Positions 1 through 8,049 of a stretch of 47,382 nucleotides of DNA are shown one piece after another. Below the pieces are notes generated by a model. The model saw only the letters and a program-made list of their open reading frames with translations, made no database searches and was not told the DNA's origin. Positions within the stretch are counted from its first letter, which is position 1. Each line of letters starts with the position of its first letter. Position numbers and translations under genes: made by a program. Origin of the DNA: a virus; IMG/VR virus record IMGVR_UViG_3300023180_000102, positions 1-47,382 of that record, one strand, 5' to 3'.

Positions 1-147
1 GTATGTGCTGATCCTGTCCTCGGAGTTGTAATACACACCTGCTATATTGTCGTCCATTGTGCACCTGGCATGTGGATGTATGTTGTTGTAATTGGCCTCG
101 AGACCAACGTGCATTGAAAGTGCCAAGAACAATCCTAAACAGTTCAT
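1..147 (-). CDS. Partial protein, possible 2OG-Fe(II) oxygenase-like (cut by left edge)
   Basis: An open frame starts with ATG at 147 and runs off the left edge, giving 49 visible residues. The start overlaps the stop of the upstream gene as ATGA, the usual translational-coupling arrangement in this operon, which supports it as a real gene. The visible part contains NNIHPHARC followed by AGVYYNSED. This recalls the 'H-x-H ... GVYY' stretch of phage 2OG-Fe(II) oxygenase-like proteins, where the histidine belongs to the iron site. That assignment is inference from a short fragment; the catalytic second histidine and arginine would lie outside the window. Confidence 0.55.
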   Translation of the reverse strand, partial: MNCLGLFLALSMHVGLEANYNNIHPHARCTMDDNIAGVYYNSEDRISTY

Positions 148-701
148 TTGATGTTGAACCATCCTTTCGCCCTGTCCCTGAACTTCTCCCAATCATTCAA
201 CTCTACATCGTACTCGAAATTCTGTGTTGTGAGGTTCACCTGCACTTCCTTGGCTCCATTCTTGAGGTGGAACTTCCTCGCCATGTCCGTCAATGGACTC
301 AATGTGATCAGTCTGTTAAGGTGATTGCTTTGTTTGATCATCTTGTACACCTCGTTGACCATGTGCTTTCCGCCACCTTTCTTCTTGGCCCACACTGTGT
401 AGGCTATCGCTATCGAACCTTGTTGTCCTGCCCTGTGTATGGCCTGCATGGCGGCGTCACGGCTCATTGTGTCCATCTCCTCCACACTCTTGGGGATACC
501 ATGTGTGAATGCGAAACACATCACAGCCGCTATGTCGCCCTCCTCGTCCTTGATCCCGTAGATCTTCCTGCCGTAGGCCTGTCTGAACTCAAGGCTCAAC
601 TCAGGTCGCACAGGATCTTCCGTTACATCTATGTAGGGCATTTCTACTAGTTTGAACCGTGGCGTTTTTTCCAACGCTTTCTTAATTTTTGTTAGTACCA
701 T
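144..701 (-). CDS. GNAT-like N-acetyltransferase family protein
   Basis: This 185-residue protein has the look of a GNAT acyltransferase fold. A central strand region (IAAVMCFAFTHG) is followed by a glycine- and lysine-rich stretch (AKKKGGGKHMVNEV) where the acetyl-CoA pyrophosphate loop would sit. A C-terminal ARKFHLKNGA motif resembles the 'F-x-x-x-G' end of GNAT domains. The substrate is unknown. It starts with ATG at 701, just downstream of the 34-aa ORF, and its TGA overlaps the next start as ATGA, so it belongs to the accessory operon. GNAT-like genes are common in marine T4-like phages. It could instead be a phage-specific protein that only resembles GNATs. Confidence 0.55.
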   Translation of the reverse strand: MVLTKIKKALEKTPRFKLVEMPYIDVTEDPVRPELSLEFRQAYGRKIYGIKDEEGDIAAVMCFAFTHGIPKSVEEMDTMSRDAAMQAIHRAGQQGSIAIAYTVWAKKKGGGKHMVNEVYKMIKQSNHLNRLITLSPLTDMARKFHLKNGAKEVQVNLTTQNFEYDVELNDWEKFRDRAKGWFNIK

Positions 702-702
702 C

Positions 703-807
703 CTATTTGTATATGAATGGATCTTTCTTCTTGAGTTCTTTCAATCTCTTCCTGTATTTGATCTCCTGCCGGATCTTGTTGAACAGGTTTTTTATCCAAG
801 TGAACAT
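703..807 (-). CDS. 34-aa basic, probably helical peptide
   Basis: A short frame starts with ATG at 807 behind a GGAGAC ribosome-binding sequence and ends with TAG at 703. It encodes 34 residues, beginning MFTWIKNLFNKIR and ending KKDPFIYK. The N-terminal part reads as an amphipathic helix with aromatic residues (F, W, F) on one side, followed by a highly charged K/R/E-rich stretch. Its ATG overlaps the TAA of the upstream SGNH-like gene as TAATG, so translation is probably coupled. From memory, similar peptides ending in 'KKDPFIY' recur in marine T4-like phages; this was not checked. Function unknown; membrane-surface or protein binding is only a guess. Confidence 0.7.
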   Translation of the reverse strand: MFTWIKNLFNKIRQEIKYRKRLKELKKKDPFIYK

Positions 808-1604
808 TATCTGTCTCCTATCAGTTTGTTAAAAGTTGGTAACATTAATTGTACAGCATCTCGATGTGCCTCGTCAAGTGGATGTGTTGTCCCACGTGGA
901 TAATCATTGAGTAGTGCCCATTGATTGAACCCCATCATCCTCTCTCCAAAAGAGAACCATTTGGTAAAGTCTATTTCATGGTACAATGCACTCATTAAAC
1001 TGTCCTGGTCCTTGTGGTGTTTGAATTCGTTATAGAACAGTGTGTTGTCTGCTAGTGTGAACATGAACGGTATGTTCTTCTTTTCCAAAATATTTTGTAA
1101 CCAGATGATGCTTTTCCAACTGAGATATGTCTCATGGTACTGATTTGCCGCATATTTGTATATTGCTTCTGCAAATGATTTTACGCCGGTCTCTTCAAAG
1201 GTATCTCTCCTTGTCCTCCATTGCTCTTGTTGTGTCTCTGATCCAGCGATATGTCTGAATGCCTCTTCATTTCCTGCATCAGTGTCCCATGGCGATATAC
1301 TAGCCCACCTGGTCTTTTCCAATGCCCTGTGTCTTGGCATTGCCCAATCATATCGAGAAAGAAAACTCCACATTACCACCACACACTTTACATCATTGCC
1401 TTTGCTTCCTATGGCTTCGAACACCCGCCTGGCTATGCCGGAGTTACCACTGCCCGGATGCGAGGCACACACGTACTGATCGCTTGAATTCAATTTCAAA
1501 CCATGAGCCCACGACATCTTGGACGGCACACTACCGTCAACGTCATCACTCAATTCGTGGCCAAACGTGAAACTGCAACCACCTGCTATGAATTTCTTAG
1601 TCAT
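807..1604 (-). CDS. SGNH/GDSL-hydrolase-like protein
   Basis: A 265-residue protein with the ends expected of an SGNH hydrolase. Near the N-terminus, AGGCSFTFGHE (residues 7-17) resembles block I, with Ser11 as candidate nucleophile. Near the C-terminus, THPLDEAHRD contains Asp244 and His247 in the D-x-x-H arrangement of block V. Middle segments GSGNSGIAR and VVVMWSFLSR could supply the Gly and Asn blocks. Such enzymes remove acyl groups from sugars or lipids. The gene overlaps the preceding radical SAM gene by 8 bases and is followed by the 34-aa ORF. The context of glycosyltransferases and radical SAM genes suggests action on a modified glycan or peptide, but that is inference. Catalytic activity is not proven by the motifs. 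Confidence 0.7.
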   Translation of the reverse strand: MTKKFIAGGCSFTFGHELSDDVDGSVPSKMSWAHGLKLNSSDQYVCASHPGSGNSGIARRVFEAIGSKGNDVKCVVVMWSFLSRYDWAMPRHRALEKTRWASISPWDTDAGNEEAFRHIAGSETQQEQWRTRRDTFEETGVKSFAEAIYKYAANQYHETYLSWKSIIWLQNILEKKNIPFMFTLADNTLFYNEFKHHKDQDSLMSALYHEIDFTKWFSFGERMMGFNQWALLNDYPRGTTHPLDEAHRDAVQLMLPTFNKLIGDR

Positions 1605-2778
1605 ATATTTTCAAAATGTTATTTAAAAGAGGGAACACTTCTCCGAAATTTTCTTTCCTGTACTTGTCTGTCTGTAAAATCCTTGCTTTACGTTGTTCTC
1701 TGATTTCTGGCGTATCTCTGTCAGCGGCGTTCATGAACCGTATACTGGGTTGATAGTCACTCAGCATACCATACCTGTCCACCACTATGTCTTTGACCTG
1801 CTTTGGCAGTGTCTGTATATTGAACACGTCTGGGTCGAAACAGGTGTTAACGTAGAAGAACTTGGGTTGAAACTGTGCAACCCATAATGCTATCTTGGCC
1901 CAGTTGAACACGTTGAATATGCTCACCGTTGAACATATCTGGAAGTGCATATTATGTGTCTTCATTTCTTTGAACTTGACGAGATTAGCACTAACTTCTC
2001 TCCAATTGGCAGGATGACGTTGGTATTCGAATGGTTCTCCCACATCATCTATGCTGAACGCCACTTCAACGTGTTTGAAGTATGACCATAGGTCAAATAT
2101 CTCTTGTGGTGGTAATTGTGTTCCGTTTGTGTTGTAGTGTATATCAATGTTCTTAGCATATCCCTTCTCCACGCAGTGCATCAGTATCTTGAAGTGATCT
2201 TTGATCATAAATGGTTCCCCACCCGTGAACTCAAAGTACTCAACGTGTTTTAGATCTTCCTGTAACTCCTCGAAGAACTGTGGATTACGTTTCGGCCATC
2301 CACCCTCCTTCAGTTGTTTTCTAGCCACGAGATTATCTCCGCCCTTGGCTGTCTCATAATCTATCTCTTCCTGTGCCCATTTCGAGGAACTCCAGGAACC
2401 ACATATCCTACATTTCAAATTACACACGTTGCCTAACTTAAAGTCAATGAACTTCAGTGTTGGCTCGCTATCAGGTGTCCAGTCCGTTAGACTCGTCTTC
2501 ATCTTATATATTGAATTCTGTCTTTTGCTTGTTTTACCTGCGTCCTCTTCCTGCCAACAACTCTGACAACCCTCAGGACGTTCTCCATTCCTGAACTGTT
2601 CTCGCAAGTTACTCATGTATTCGGTATCTTGTATTGACTTGAGATTCTGCTCGTATACCTTTACGTTTGGTACACTACCTTTGTACAAACAACAGGGCGA
2701 TGCTCCGCCGTTGACATCAACTTCGAGGTGCGTCCAAGGAAGCGGACATACATTCGACTTTATATACTTTTCCACCAT
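1597..2778 (-). CDS. Radical SAM protein with N-terminal twitch-type Cys module (copy 5 of 5, CC subtype)
   Basis: A 393-residue radical SAM enzyme. The cluster motif C-x3-C-x2-C is at Cys119, Cys123 and Cys126 in the context NVCNLKCRICG, and the SAM-contacting GGEP is at 186-189. Before the core lies a cysteine module: Cys11 in CPLPWTH, Cys29-Cys30 in SPCCLYKG, and Cys71/Cys74 in GCQSCWQEE. This matches an auxiliary-cluster twitch domain placed N-terminally, a layout known in a family of radical SAM proteins. Family members generate a 5'-deoxyadenosyl radical; many twitch/SPASM relatives modify peptides. The substrate here is unknown. It overlaps the upstream paralogue by 19 bases and is the last radical SAM gene to be transcribed. 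Confidence 0.9.
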   Translation of the reverse strand: MVEKYIKSNVCPLPWTHLEVDVNGGASPCCLYKGSVPNVKVYEQNLKSIQDTEYMSNLREQFRNGERPEGCQSCWQEEDAGKTSKRQNSIYKMKTSLTDWTPDSEPTLKFIDFKLGNVCNLKCRICGSWSSSKWAQEEIDYETAKGGDNLVARKQLKEGGWPKRNPQFFEELQEDLKHVEYFEFTGGEPFMIKDHFKILMHCVEKGYAKNIDIHYNTNGTQLPPQEIFDLWSYFKHVEVAFSIDDVGEPFEYQRHPANWREVSANLVKFKEMKTHNMHFQICSTVSIFNVFNWAKIALWVAQFQPKFFYVNTCFDPDVFNIQTLPKQVKDIVVDRYGMLSDYQPSIRFMNAADRDTPEIREQRKARILQTDKYRKENFGEVFPLLNNILKIYD

Positions 2779-4079
2779 TCCAATAATTCTTCGTCCCTTG
2801 CTAATATTTTTTTTATGTCTGTGTTTCTGATACGATCTAACCTCTCTACCGTTTGTTTGCCTTTCCTAAGTCCGTCCTCGTATTCATTTTTGCTATAGGT
2901 TTCGTCATAGGTTGGCTTTTGTTTAAGGTCTTGTAGTGCTGTGTAGAAATAAATGTGTTTAGTAAATCGCTTCTTGTTTTTAGTCAAACAATCATCTACA
3001 ATTCTGTCTAAAATTTTACGTGGAATACACATAGGGGACCATAAGTTTGTTGGATCAAATCCAAACACACGTTTTGCGAGGATGTCTATGTCTATGTCCT
3101 CGGCCGCATCAATCATATCTGTCAATCCTACCATGCCTGGCATGGTCATTGTCAAATCTATCCTTAGATCTCTTCGATTTTTCATAAACTTTCTTGCATA
3201 CTTCATGTTTGCAACCCATTCATCCCATTTCAAACCTGTCCTCACATACTCTCCGACTTCGCCCGCACCGTCAATGCTGGCCAAGATATTCCAATATTTG
3301 AACTTGCTTAAAATATCGTCAAACAAATTCATACCATAAAAATTTATCCTACTCATGTTGGAGTTATATCTAATGCTTACACTATCGTGATATCCTAACT
3401 CTATAATCCTTTTCATCGATTCCCAATGAATCTTCCACATCAATGGCTCTCCTCCACACCAATATATCTCTTTAATTGATTTTGACTCAACAGCGTCTTT
3501 GAATTCTTTTATTATGTGTTGATCATGGAATTTGTCAATTTCTGCTTTGATGTCTTTCCTCATCCACATCTGTGCGGGATTTTCCGGATTCCAGTCACCT
3601 GTCTCCTTGTTCTCCGCTTCCCAACTGGAACTTAACATATCTCCACACATCCTACATTTGAAATTACAAAGATTGTTGAATCTGTAATCCCAACTTGTAA
3701 CTTTCATATTTGTGTGCCCATCATCCCTCGTGCTGTCAAAGGCTTCGTCGATTTGCTCTTCGTATAACTTGTTGAAATGCGACCTATATGTCGCAACAGA
3801 TAAAAGTTTGCCATTACACACCTGACATTGAGGTATTTCTTTACCTTGCATTAGATCAACCCTAATTTTTTTCAAATACTCGCTGTTCCAATGTTTCTCG
3901 AGGGTGTCTGGTGAGAAAGGTTGTGATGTTTTATTAAGGTCGATATACTGATTGAATGTTTTTGAATCCTCACGTGAACTACAACACAATCTACGTTCCA
4001 TCTGGGGAGATAGATATGTGTGCGTCCATGGCGCCATGCAGAATGTTTTGTTGCCTTCGCTGGGTTTAATTCTCTTCAT
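2760..4079 (-). CDS. Radical SAM protein with N-terminal twitch-type Cys module (copy 4 of 5, CC subtype)
   Basis: A 439-residue radical SAM enzyme. The core motif is at Cys138, Cys142 and Cys145 (NLCNFKCRMCG), with GGEP at 209-212. N-terminal cysteines are Cys14 (CMAPWTH), Cys32-Cys33 and Cys85/Cys88 (CQVC), equivalent to those of the two neighbouring CC-type copies. A downstream stretch, LASIDGAGEVGEYVRTG, resembles the conserved substrate/SAM region shared by all five copies ('S-D-A-x-G-x-x-x-E-Y-x-R-x-G'). The gene is clearly AT-richer than the copy at 6679-8049, suggesting a different origin or age. It overlaps both neighbours by 14-19 bases. Substrate unknown. Confidence 0.9.
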   Translation of the reverse strand: MKRIKPSEGNKTFCMAPWTHTYLSPQMERRLCCSSREDSKTFNQYIDLNKTSQPFSPDTLEKHWNSEYLKKIRVDLMQGKEIPQCQVCNGKLLSVATYRSHFNKLYEEQIDEAFDSTRDDGHTNMKVTSWDYRFNNLCNFKCRMCGDMLSSSWEAENKETGDWNPENPAQMWMRKDIKAEIDKFHDQHIIKEFKDAVESKSIKEIYWCGGEPLMWKIHWESMKRIIELGYHDSVSIRYNSNMSRINFYGMNLFDDILSKFKYWNILASIDGAGEVGEYVRTGLKWDEWVANMKYARKFMKNRRDLRIDLTMTMPGMVGLTDMIDAAEDIDIDILAKRVFGFDPTNLWSPMCIPRKILDRIVDDCLTKNKKRFTKHIYFYTALQDLKQKPTYDETYSKNEYEDGLRKGKQTVERLDRIRNTDIKKILARDEELLEWWKSI

Positions 4080-5349
4080 ACAACTCCGCTAATTCTGGAA
4101 ATGTTTCCAATATGTTTTCGTCCCTGATCACGTCCATCTTTTTCATGGTGTCTTTGAACTGTTGTATGTCCTTGTTGTTGTCTCTCCTCATCATGTAATC
4201 CAGACCAGATTCAAACCCTTTGGTCGCCCTAGTAAGACCGTCCAGAGGACGCAACCATTCCAGATGTGCCTCGATCTTTTCTTTGACTTTTTGCTTGTAG
4301 GAATCTGGTAAAAGATCAATCCTCTGTGCGTATGGATATTGCAACAGGTTGAAGTTGAAGTCCTGCGGTTTCAACAGGCCTTGCTCCACCCAATTCCTGT
4401 GAAAGTCTGATATGTGAAGTGCATTAATAAGTCCCACTGTGCTTGAAATGTAAAAGTCAACTTGAGGACAAACTTCTAACATACGTTTCCTGTTCGCCAC
4501 CACATCCTTCCATACTGTGCCTTTACGCATGTACTCTCCCCTGGCTCCTTCGGCATCTAAACTTGCACCTATCGATACGGAATCAAACTTGTTCCATAAC
4601 TCTAATACATCAATGTCTTTGTATTTTGTTCTCGTGAAGTTTGTGTTGTATATGAGTCTTACATGATACATCTTACGTCTGTCCAGTTCTTTTAATATCC
4701 TGTAATGTTCTTCCATTATTATCGGCTCTCCACCTGCAAAGTAAAATTGTTCAACATGGTCAAACTGTTCCAACATCTGTTCCCATATGTCATCACTGCT
4801 CCTGCCAACTTTCATTATCTTTGCATGATTTGGTGGTGCACCTGTCAATTTTTTATGGTCCTCATACCAGTTCGAACTGAACCACGTACCACAACTCCTG
4901 CAGGCAAGATTACATAGGTTGCTAAATCTTATATCCCAGTACTTTATAACAAAGTCAGCAGTACCGTCAGGTTGCGTATTTTCCACCATCCCAATATTGT
5001 GTCCAAAGTGTTTGTTCGAACTGAGACGTAAACTGAAAAATCCCGACTTCTCTTGATCATAACATTTGCCACAATGTTTGCTGGCTTTGTTTGCCAACAT
5101 GTTTTTCCTTATACCTTTCATCTCGTCATTGTTAAAAACTTCTGCCATTGAGTTTTTATTAAGGTCGCCAACAGGATATCTATCCAACGCAAAACAACAA
5201 GGATATGCCCTGCCATCAGGGAAAGCATGTATATGCAACCATGGCATCATACAGAAAGTATTACTATCCAGTAATAACTCCTTCTCTTTAGGAGTCATGT
5301 CTTTAATTTTTAGTTTCTCAGGCTCTTTCGCCCCGTACTCATATGCCAC
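4066..5349 (-). CDS. Radical SAM protein with N-terminal twitch-type Cys module (copy 3 of 5, CC subtype)
   Basis: A 427-residue radical SAM enzyme with a GTG start at 5349, preceded by AGGAG nine bases upstream. The core motif is Cys146, Cys150 and Cys153 (NLCNLACRSCG), with GGEP at 206-209. The N-terminal module has Cys33 (CMMPWLH), Cys51-Cys52 (YPCCFALD) and Cys93/Cys96 (CGKC). An extra lysine-rich segment of about 30 residues precedes the first cysteine, absent from the two following CC-type copies. The later stretch SIGASLDAEGARGEYMRKG matches the conserved region of the paralogues. The start lies inside the end of the upstream gene (11-base overlap), so expression is coupled. Substrate unknown. 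Confidence 0.9.
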   Translation of the reverse strand: MAYEYGAKEPEKLKIKDMTPKEKELLLDSNTFCMMPWLHIHAFPDGRAYPCCFALDRYPVGDLNKNSMAEVFNNDEMKGIRKNMLANKASKHCGKCYDQEKSGFFSLRLSSNKHFGHNIGMVENTQPDGTADFVIKYWDIRFSNLCNLACRSCGTWFSSNWYEDHKKLTGAPPNHAKIMKVGRSSDDIWEQMLEQFDHVEQFYFAGGEPIIMEEHYRILKELDRRKMYHVRLIYNTNFTRTKYKDIDVLELWNKFDSVSIGASLDAEGARGEYMRKGTVWKDVVANRKRMLEVCPQVDFYISSTVGLINALHISDFHRNWVEQGLLKPQDFNFNLLQYPYAQRIDLLPDSYKQKVKEKIEAHLEWLRPLDGLTRATKGFESGLDYMMRRDNNKDIQQFKDTMKKMDVIRDENILETFPELAELYEEN

Positions 5350-6682
5350 GGTACCATTCTCCTATTATTGGGAAAGTCTTTTCAAAGTCCTTGCCTGATC
5401 GTTTGTCGTACTGACTGTAGAATTCCTTGAAGTCTTTTTGTAACTTGCTCTGTTCGGCCGCACCCGCATGCGGTGTTTTAACCACATCCAAGTAATCTAT
5501 TAATCTCTGTGTTTGATCTATTTCCATGCTCTCCAACCATCTGTTATTACTAGTTAAGAACTTTACCAAACCACCCTTAAATTTATTTCTAAGGTCATCT
5601 GGTAGCACCAGGGGTGACTGAAAACTAGGGAACCTCAATATATTGAGTGTGTAATTAATTGTTGGTCCATACACTTTACTCGCACTTTTGAACCAAACCA
5701 TCTTCTCTAAAAACTCAGGCAGTGTTTCTAAACACAAAGCATTTATGGTTGCCATGTTGTGTATTTCAGAAGGTACTTTGTCCACCATCATGTGTAAAAG
5801 GTTAGAATGCCATGTCCCAAAGTCCAATCCATCCCTGATGTATTCTGCCTGATCGAAAGTGGCTTCGCAACTTGTGTACAAATGAAAATTCTTGAACCCT
5901 TTCAGTTTCGTTTTGAATCTATCTATAATGCTTTGCTTCGCTCCTAGATTAGAGTTGATGGCAATACGCATGTCTGGGTTCATTTTGTCCCCCTGTGTTT
6001 CTATCCAATCCAACAACCTCCACAGGTTGGGACTCATCATCGGCTCTCCGCCCGTGATCCTTAATTCATCCAAACTCTTGTGCAGATCCGATTCCCACCA
6101 CTTGTAGAATGCCTCAACGTATGGGTTTGTCTCGTCCTTCTTGTATGGTTCCGCTGAATCGTGTGCATGGGTGAAATGGTTACGTCCGTCCGACTTCAAT
6201 CCTGTGTATGGCCCTTGTCTTTTGATGTTGTTTGCCCACGTAGAACTGAATTGCGGATTACAATACGTACAGGCAAAATTACATGTCCTGTCAAATGCAA
6301 TCTCAAGTGTTTTCAAATTAACATTATCCGTATAAGGTGATTCATATGCATTTTGCAGATCACCATTGGTGAATATCTTAGATTTATATACCCTGTCGCT
6401 TATGTTGTCTCTGCCAACGTCTTCTATCTTCCAGCAGTACTCACACCCTGCAGGCCTCTCACCACACTGCATCTGTCTTCGTTGTTCTTTCTTCTGCACA
6501 GTGTTGTGTATCGCACTGGGATTTGTTTTTATCTCTTCGAGGTCGATCTTGTGTGGCAAGGGATGGTGGCAACTCGTGGTCATTCCCGATCCTAACCATA
6601 TTGTGGCATTATACCATTTGGCTCCACAGAAACTTGAACTCTTTGTGTCTAATACTTGTTTTTTGTATTCTAGATCATTCAT
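5339..6682 (-). CDS. Radical SAM protein with N-terminal Cys/His module (copy 2 of 5, SC-H subtype)
   Basis: A 447-residue radical SAM enzyme. The chosen ATG at 6682 overlaps the upstream TGA as ATGA and has AGGA just upstream; a GTG four codons earlier (6694) is possible but less likely. The core motif is Cys134, Cys138 and Cys141 (RTCNFACTYCN), and GGEP lies at 211-214. The N-terminal module differs from the CC-type copies: Cys19 (FCGAKWYN), then a single cysteine followed by histidines (Cys38, TSCHHPLPH), then Cys80/Cys83 (GCEYCWKIED). Only the copy at 6679-8049 shares this variant. The substitution of a Cys pair by Ser-Cys-His-His suggests a different auxiliary cluster ligand set or none. 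Substrate unknown. Confidence 0.9.
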   Translation of the reverse strand: MNDLEYKKQVLDTKSSSFCGAKWYNATIWLGSGMTTSCHHPLPHKIDLEEIKTNPSAIHNTVQKKEQRRQMQCGERPAGCEYCWKIEDVGRDNISDRVYKSKIFTNGDLQNAYESPYTDNVNLKTLEIAFDRTCNFACTYCNPQFSSTWANNIKRQGPYTGLKSDGRNHFTHAHDSAEPYKKDETNPYVEAFYKWWESDLHKSLDELRITGGEPMMSPNLWRLLDWIETQGDKMNPDMRIAINSNLGAKQSIIDRFKTKLKGFKNFHLYTSCEATFDQAEYIRDGLDFGTWHSNLLHMMVDKVPSEIHNMATINALCLETLPEFLEKMVWFKSASKVYGPTINYTLNILRFPSFQSPLVLPDDLRNKFKGGLVKFLTSNNRWLESMEIDQTQRLIDYLDVVKTPHAGAAEQSKLQKDFKEFYSQYDKRSGKDFEKTFPIIGEWYRGI

Positions 6683-8049
6683 GCGTTCCTGCACTCCTCC
6701 CAGAATTCTTCCATCTCAGGAAAGGTGTTCAAGAACCTTGTGAGACGTCTGCGATCGTGTTCGTTAAAGAAGGCGTAAAAGTTTTTTTTGTTTTGCGTAC
6801 TTGCGTCCGCGTTTTCGCGCCAGTAAGCGAGATTCCTCTGCATCTTCTGGATCTCGAAATCCTTGAATATGTGTAGCCCGTTCGCCTCACCGGAATTGGC
6901 CTGCATGTATTCTATGTTCGCCTCGTGTATGGCCTGGTACGACTCAGGAAGCAGTGTGATCTGTTGCCATGCGGGTTGTCTAAGCAGTGGCACATCGAAC
7001 CACACCCTCTGGTAGGTCTTAGAGTACTTGGTACGCAGTTCCAATATCTTCTCCAGCAGTTTGTCCATACTGGTTATGCTGAGGTTGTTGTAGGTGCATA
7101 TGAATGTGATCGAATTACGTCCGGGTATCCTGTCCAGAAACTCCTCCACGTTGTCCATCATGCGGTCAAAGTCCAGTCCGTCACGTATGTACTCCGCACG
7201 TTTGCCGTATGCGTCCACGCTCACGAACTGCATCATGTGTTCGACCTTCTCCTGCATACATATCTCCTGTGCCATGTTGAAGTACTTCTCCTTCAGTTTG
7301 TTGTCCGGCGGACACATGTTGCTGGTCACGTTGAGGTGTAGGTCCTGCTTGGGGTTGTCCATTATGTATTGGAACACCCGGTACGTGTTCTTGTCCATCA
7401 TGGGTTCTCCGCCCGTCATACGGAAGTGTTTGAGATTCTTGTACAGTGTTGGCCACCACTTCCAGAAAGCGGTCACGTAGGGGTTCTCCTCCCTGTTGGG
7501 TATGGGACTCCTACGACCCTGGAAGTGCTCTGGTGCGTTGTGGGGAGGGGTGGTAGGATATTCGCCGTATCTGTCCACCTCCTTGGCCCACGTGGTCGAG
7601 AACTGTGGTGAACAATAACTGCACTTGAAGTTACAAGCGTTGCTGAAGTTCACCTCCACATATCTGGGGGTCCAACGTTCGTCTATGGGATTCTTCCTGA
7701 TGTGGTCAAAGTCCTGCATGGCCCATGGCTCTCCGGAACGGTAGTGCCTGTCTGACATCTCGCCAGTCTTCTCTATGTTCCAGCAGTAACTACAGCCCGC
7801 AGGTTTCTCGCCCGTCAACATCTGTTGACGCTGATGCAGTTTCTCCTTTGTGTTGTGAAGTGCCGCGGGATTGTCTTTCAGTTTTGTTGCATCTATCTCG
7901 TGCAGTGGCGGATGGTAGCACGAGTTCGTAAGTCCAGTGGGCAGGTGCAGTGACGTCTGGTTCCACTTTGCCAGACACATGGTCGGGGAAACTTCTTGTA
8001 GTCTATCCTTGACTTTCAAGGCGTCTGCTTTGTAATCACTGGTACTCAC
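6679..8049 (-). CDS. Radical SAM protein with N-terminal Cys/His module (copy 1 of 5, SC-H subtype)
   Basis: A 456-residue radical SAM enzyme with a GTG start at 8049 behind a GGAG sequence, overlapping the upstream glycosyltransferase-like gene by 14 bases. The core motif is Cys139, Cys143 and Cys146 (NACNFKCSYCS), and GGEP is at 213-216. The N-terminal module contains Cys25 (MCLAKWNQ), Cys44 (NSCYHPPLH) and Cys86/Cys89 (GCSYCWNIEK). It is the nearest paralogue of the next gene, sharing PQFS-TWA after the cluster motif and R-TGGEPMM. Its GC content is visibly higher than that of the CC-type copies. It is first of the five in transcription order. Substrate unknown. Confidence 0.9.
   Translation of the reverse strand: MSTSDYKADALKVKDRLQEVSPTMCLAKWNQTSLHLPTGLTNSCYHPPLHEIDATKLKDNPAALHNTKEKLHQRQQMLTGEKPAGCSYCWNIEKTGEMSDRHYRSGEPWAMQDFDHIRKNPIDERWTPRYVEVNFSNACNFKCSYCSPQFSTTWAKEVDRYGEYPTTPPHNAPEHFQGRRSPIPNREENPYVTAFWKWWPTLYKNLKHFRMTGGEPMMDKNTYRVFQYIMDNPKQDLHLNVTSNMCPPDNKLKEKYFNMAQEICMQEKVEHMMQFVSVDAYGKRAEYIRDGLDFDRMMDNVEEFLDRIPGRNSITFICTYNNLSITSMDKLLEKILELRTKYSKTYQRVWFDVPLLRQPAWQQITLLPESYQAIHEANIEYMQANSGEANGLHIFKDFEIQKMQRNLAYWRENADASTQNKKNFYAFFNEHDRRRLTRFLNTFPEMEEFWEECRNA

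Noticed and set aside
6683-6694. GTG at 6694 as start of the second radical SAM gene
   Set aside because: The ATG at 6682 overlaps the upstream stop as ATGA and has AGGA just upstream, as at other junctions in this operon.
7181-7459. Alternative minus-strand frame within the first radical SAM gene
   Set aside because: It lies in another frame of a clear radical SAM coding region and has no ribosome-binding sequence or recognisable protein features.
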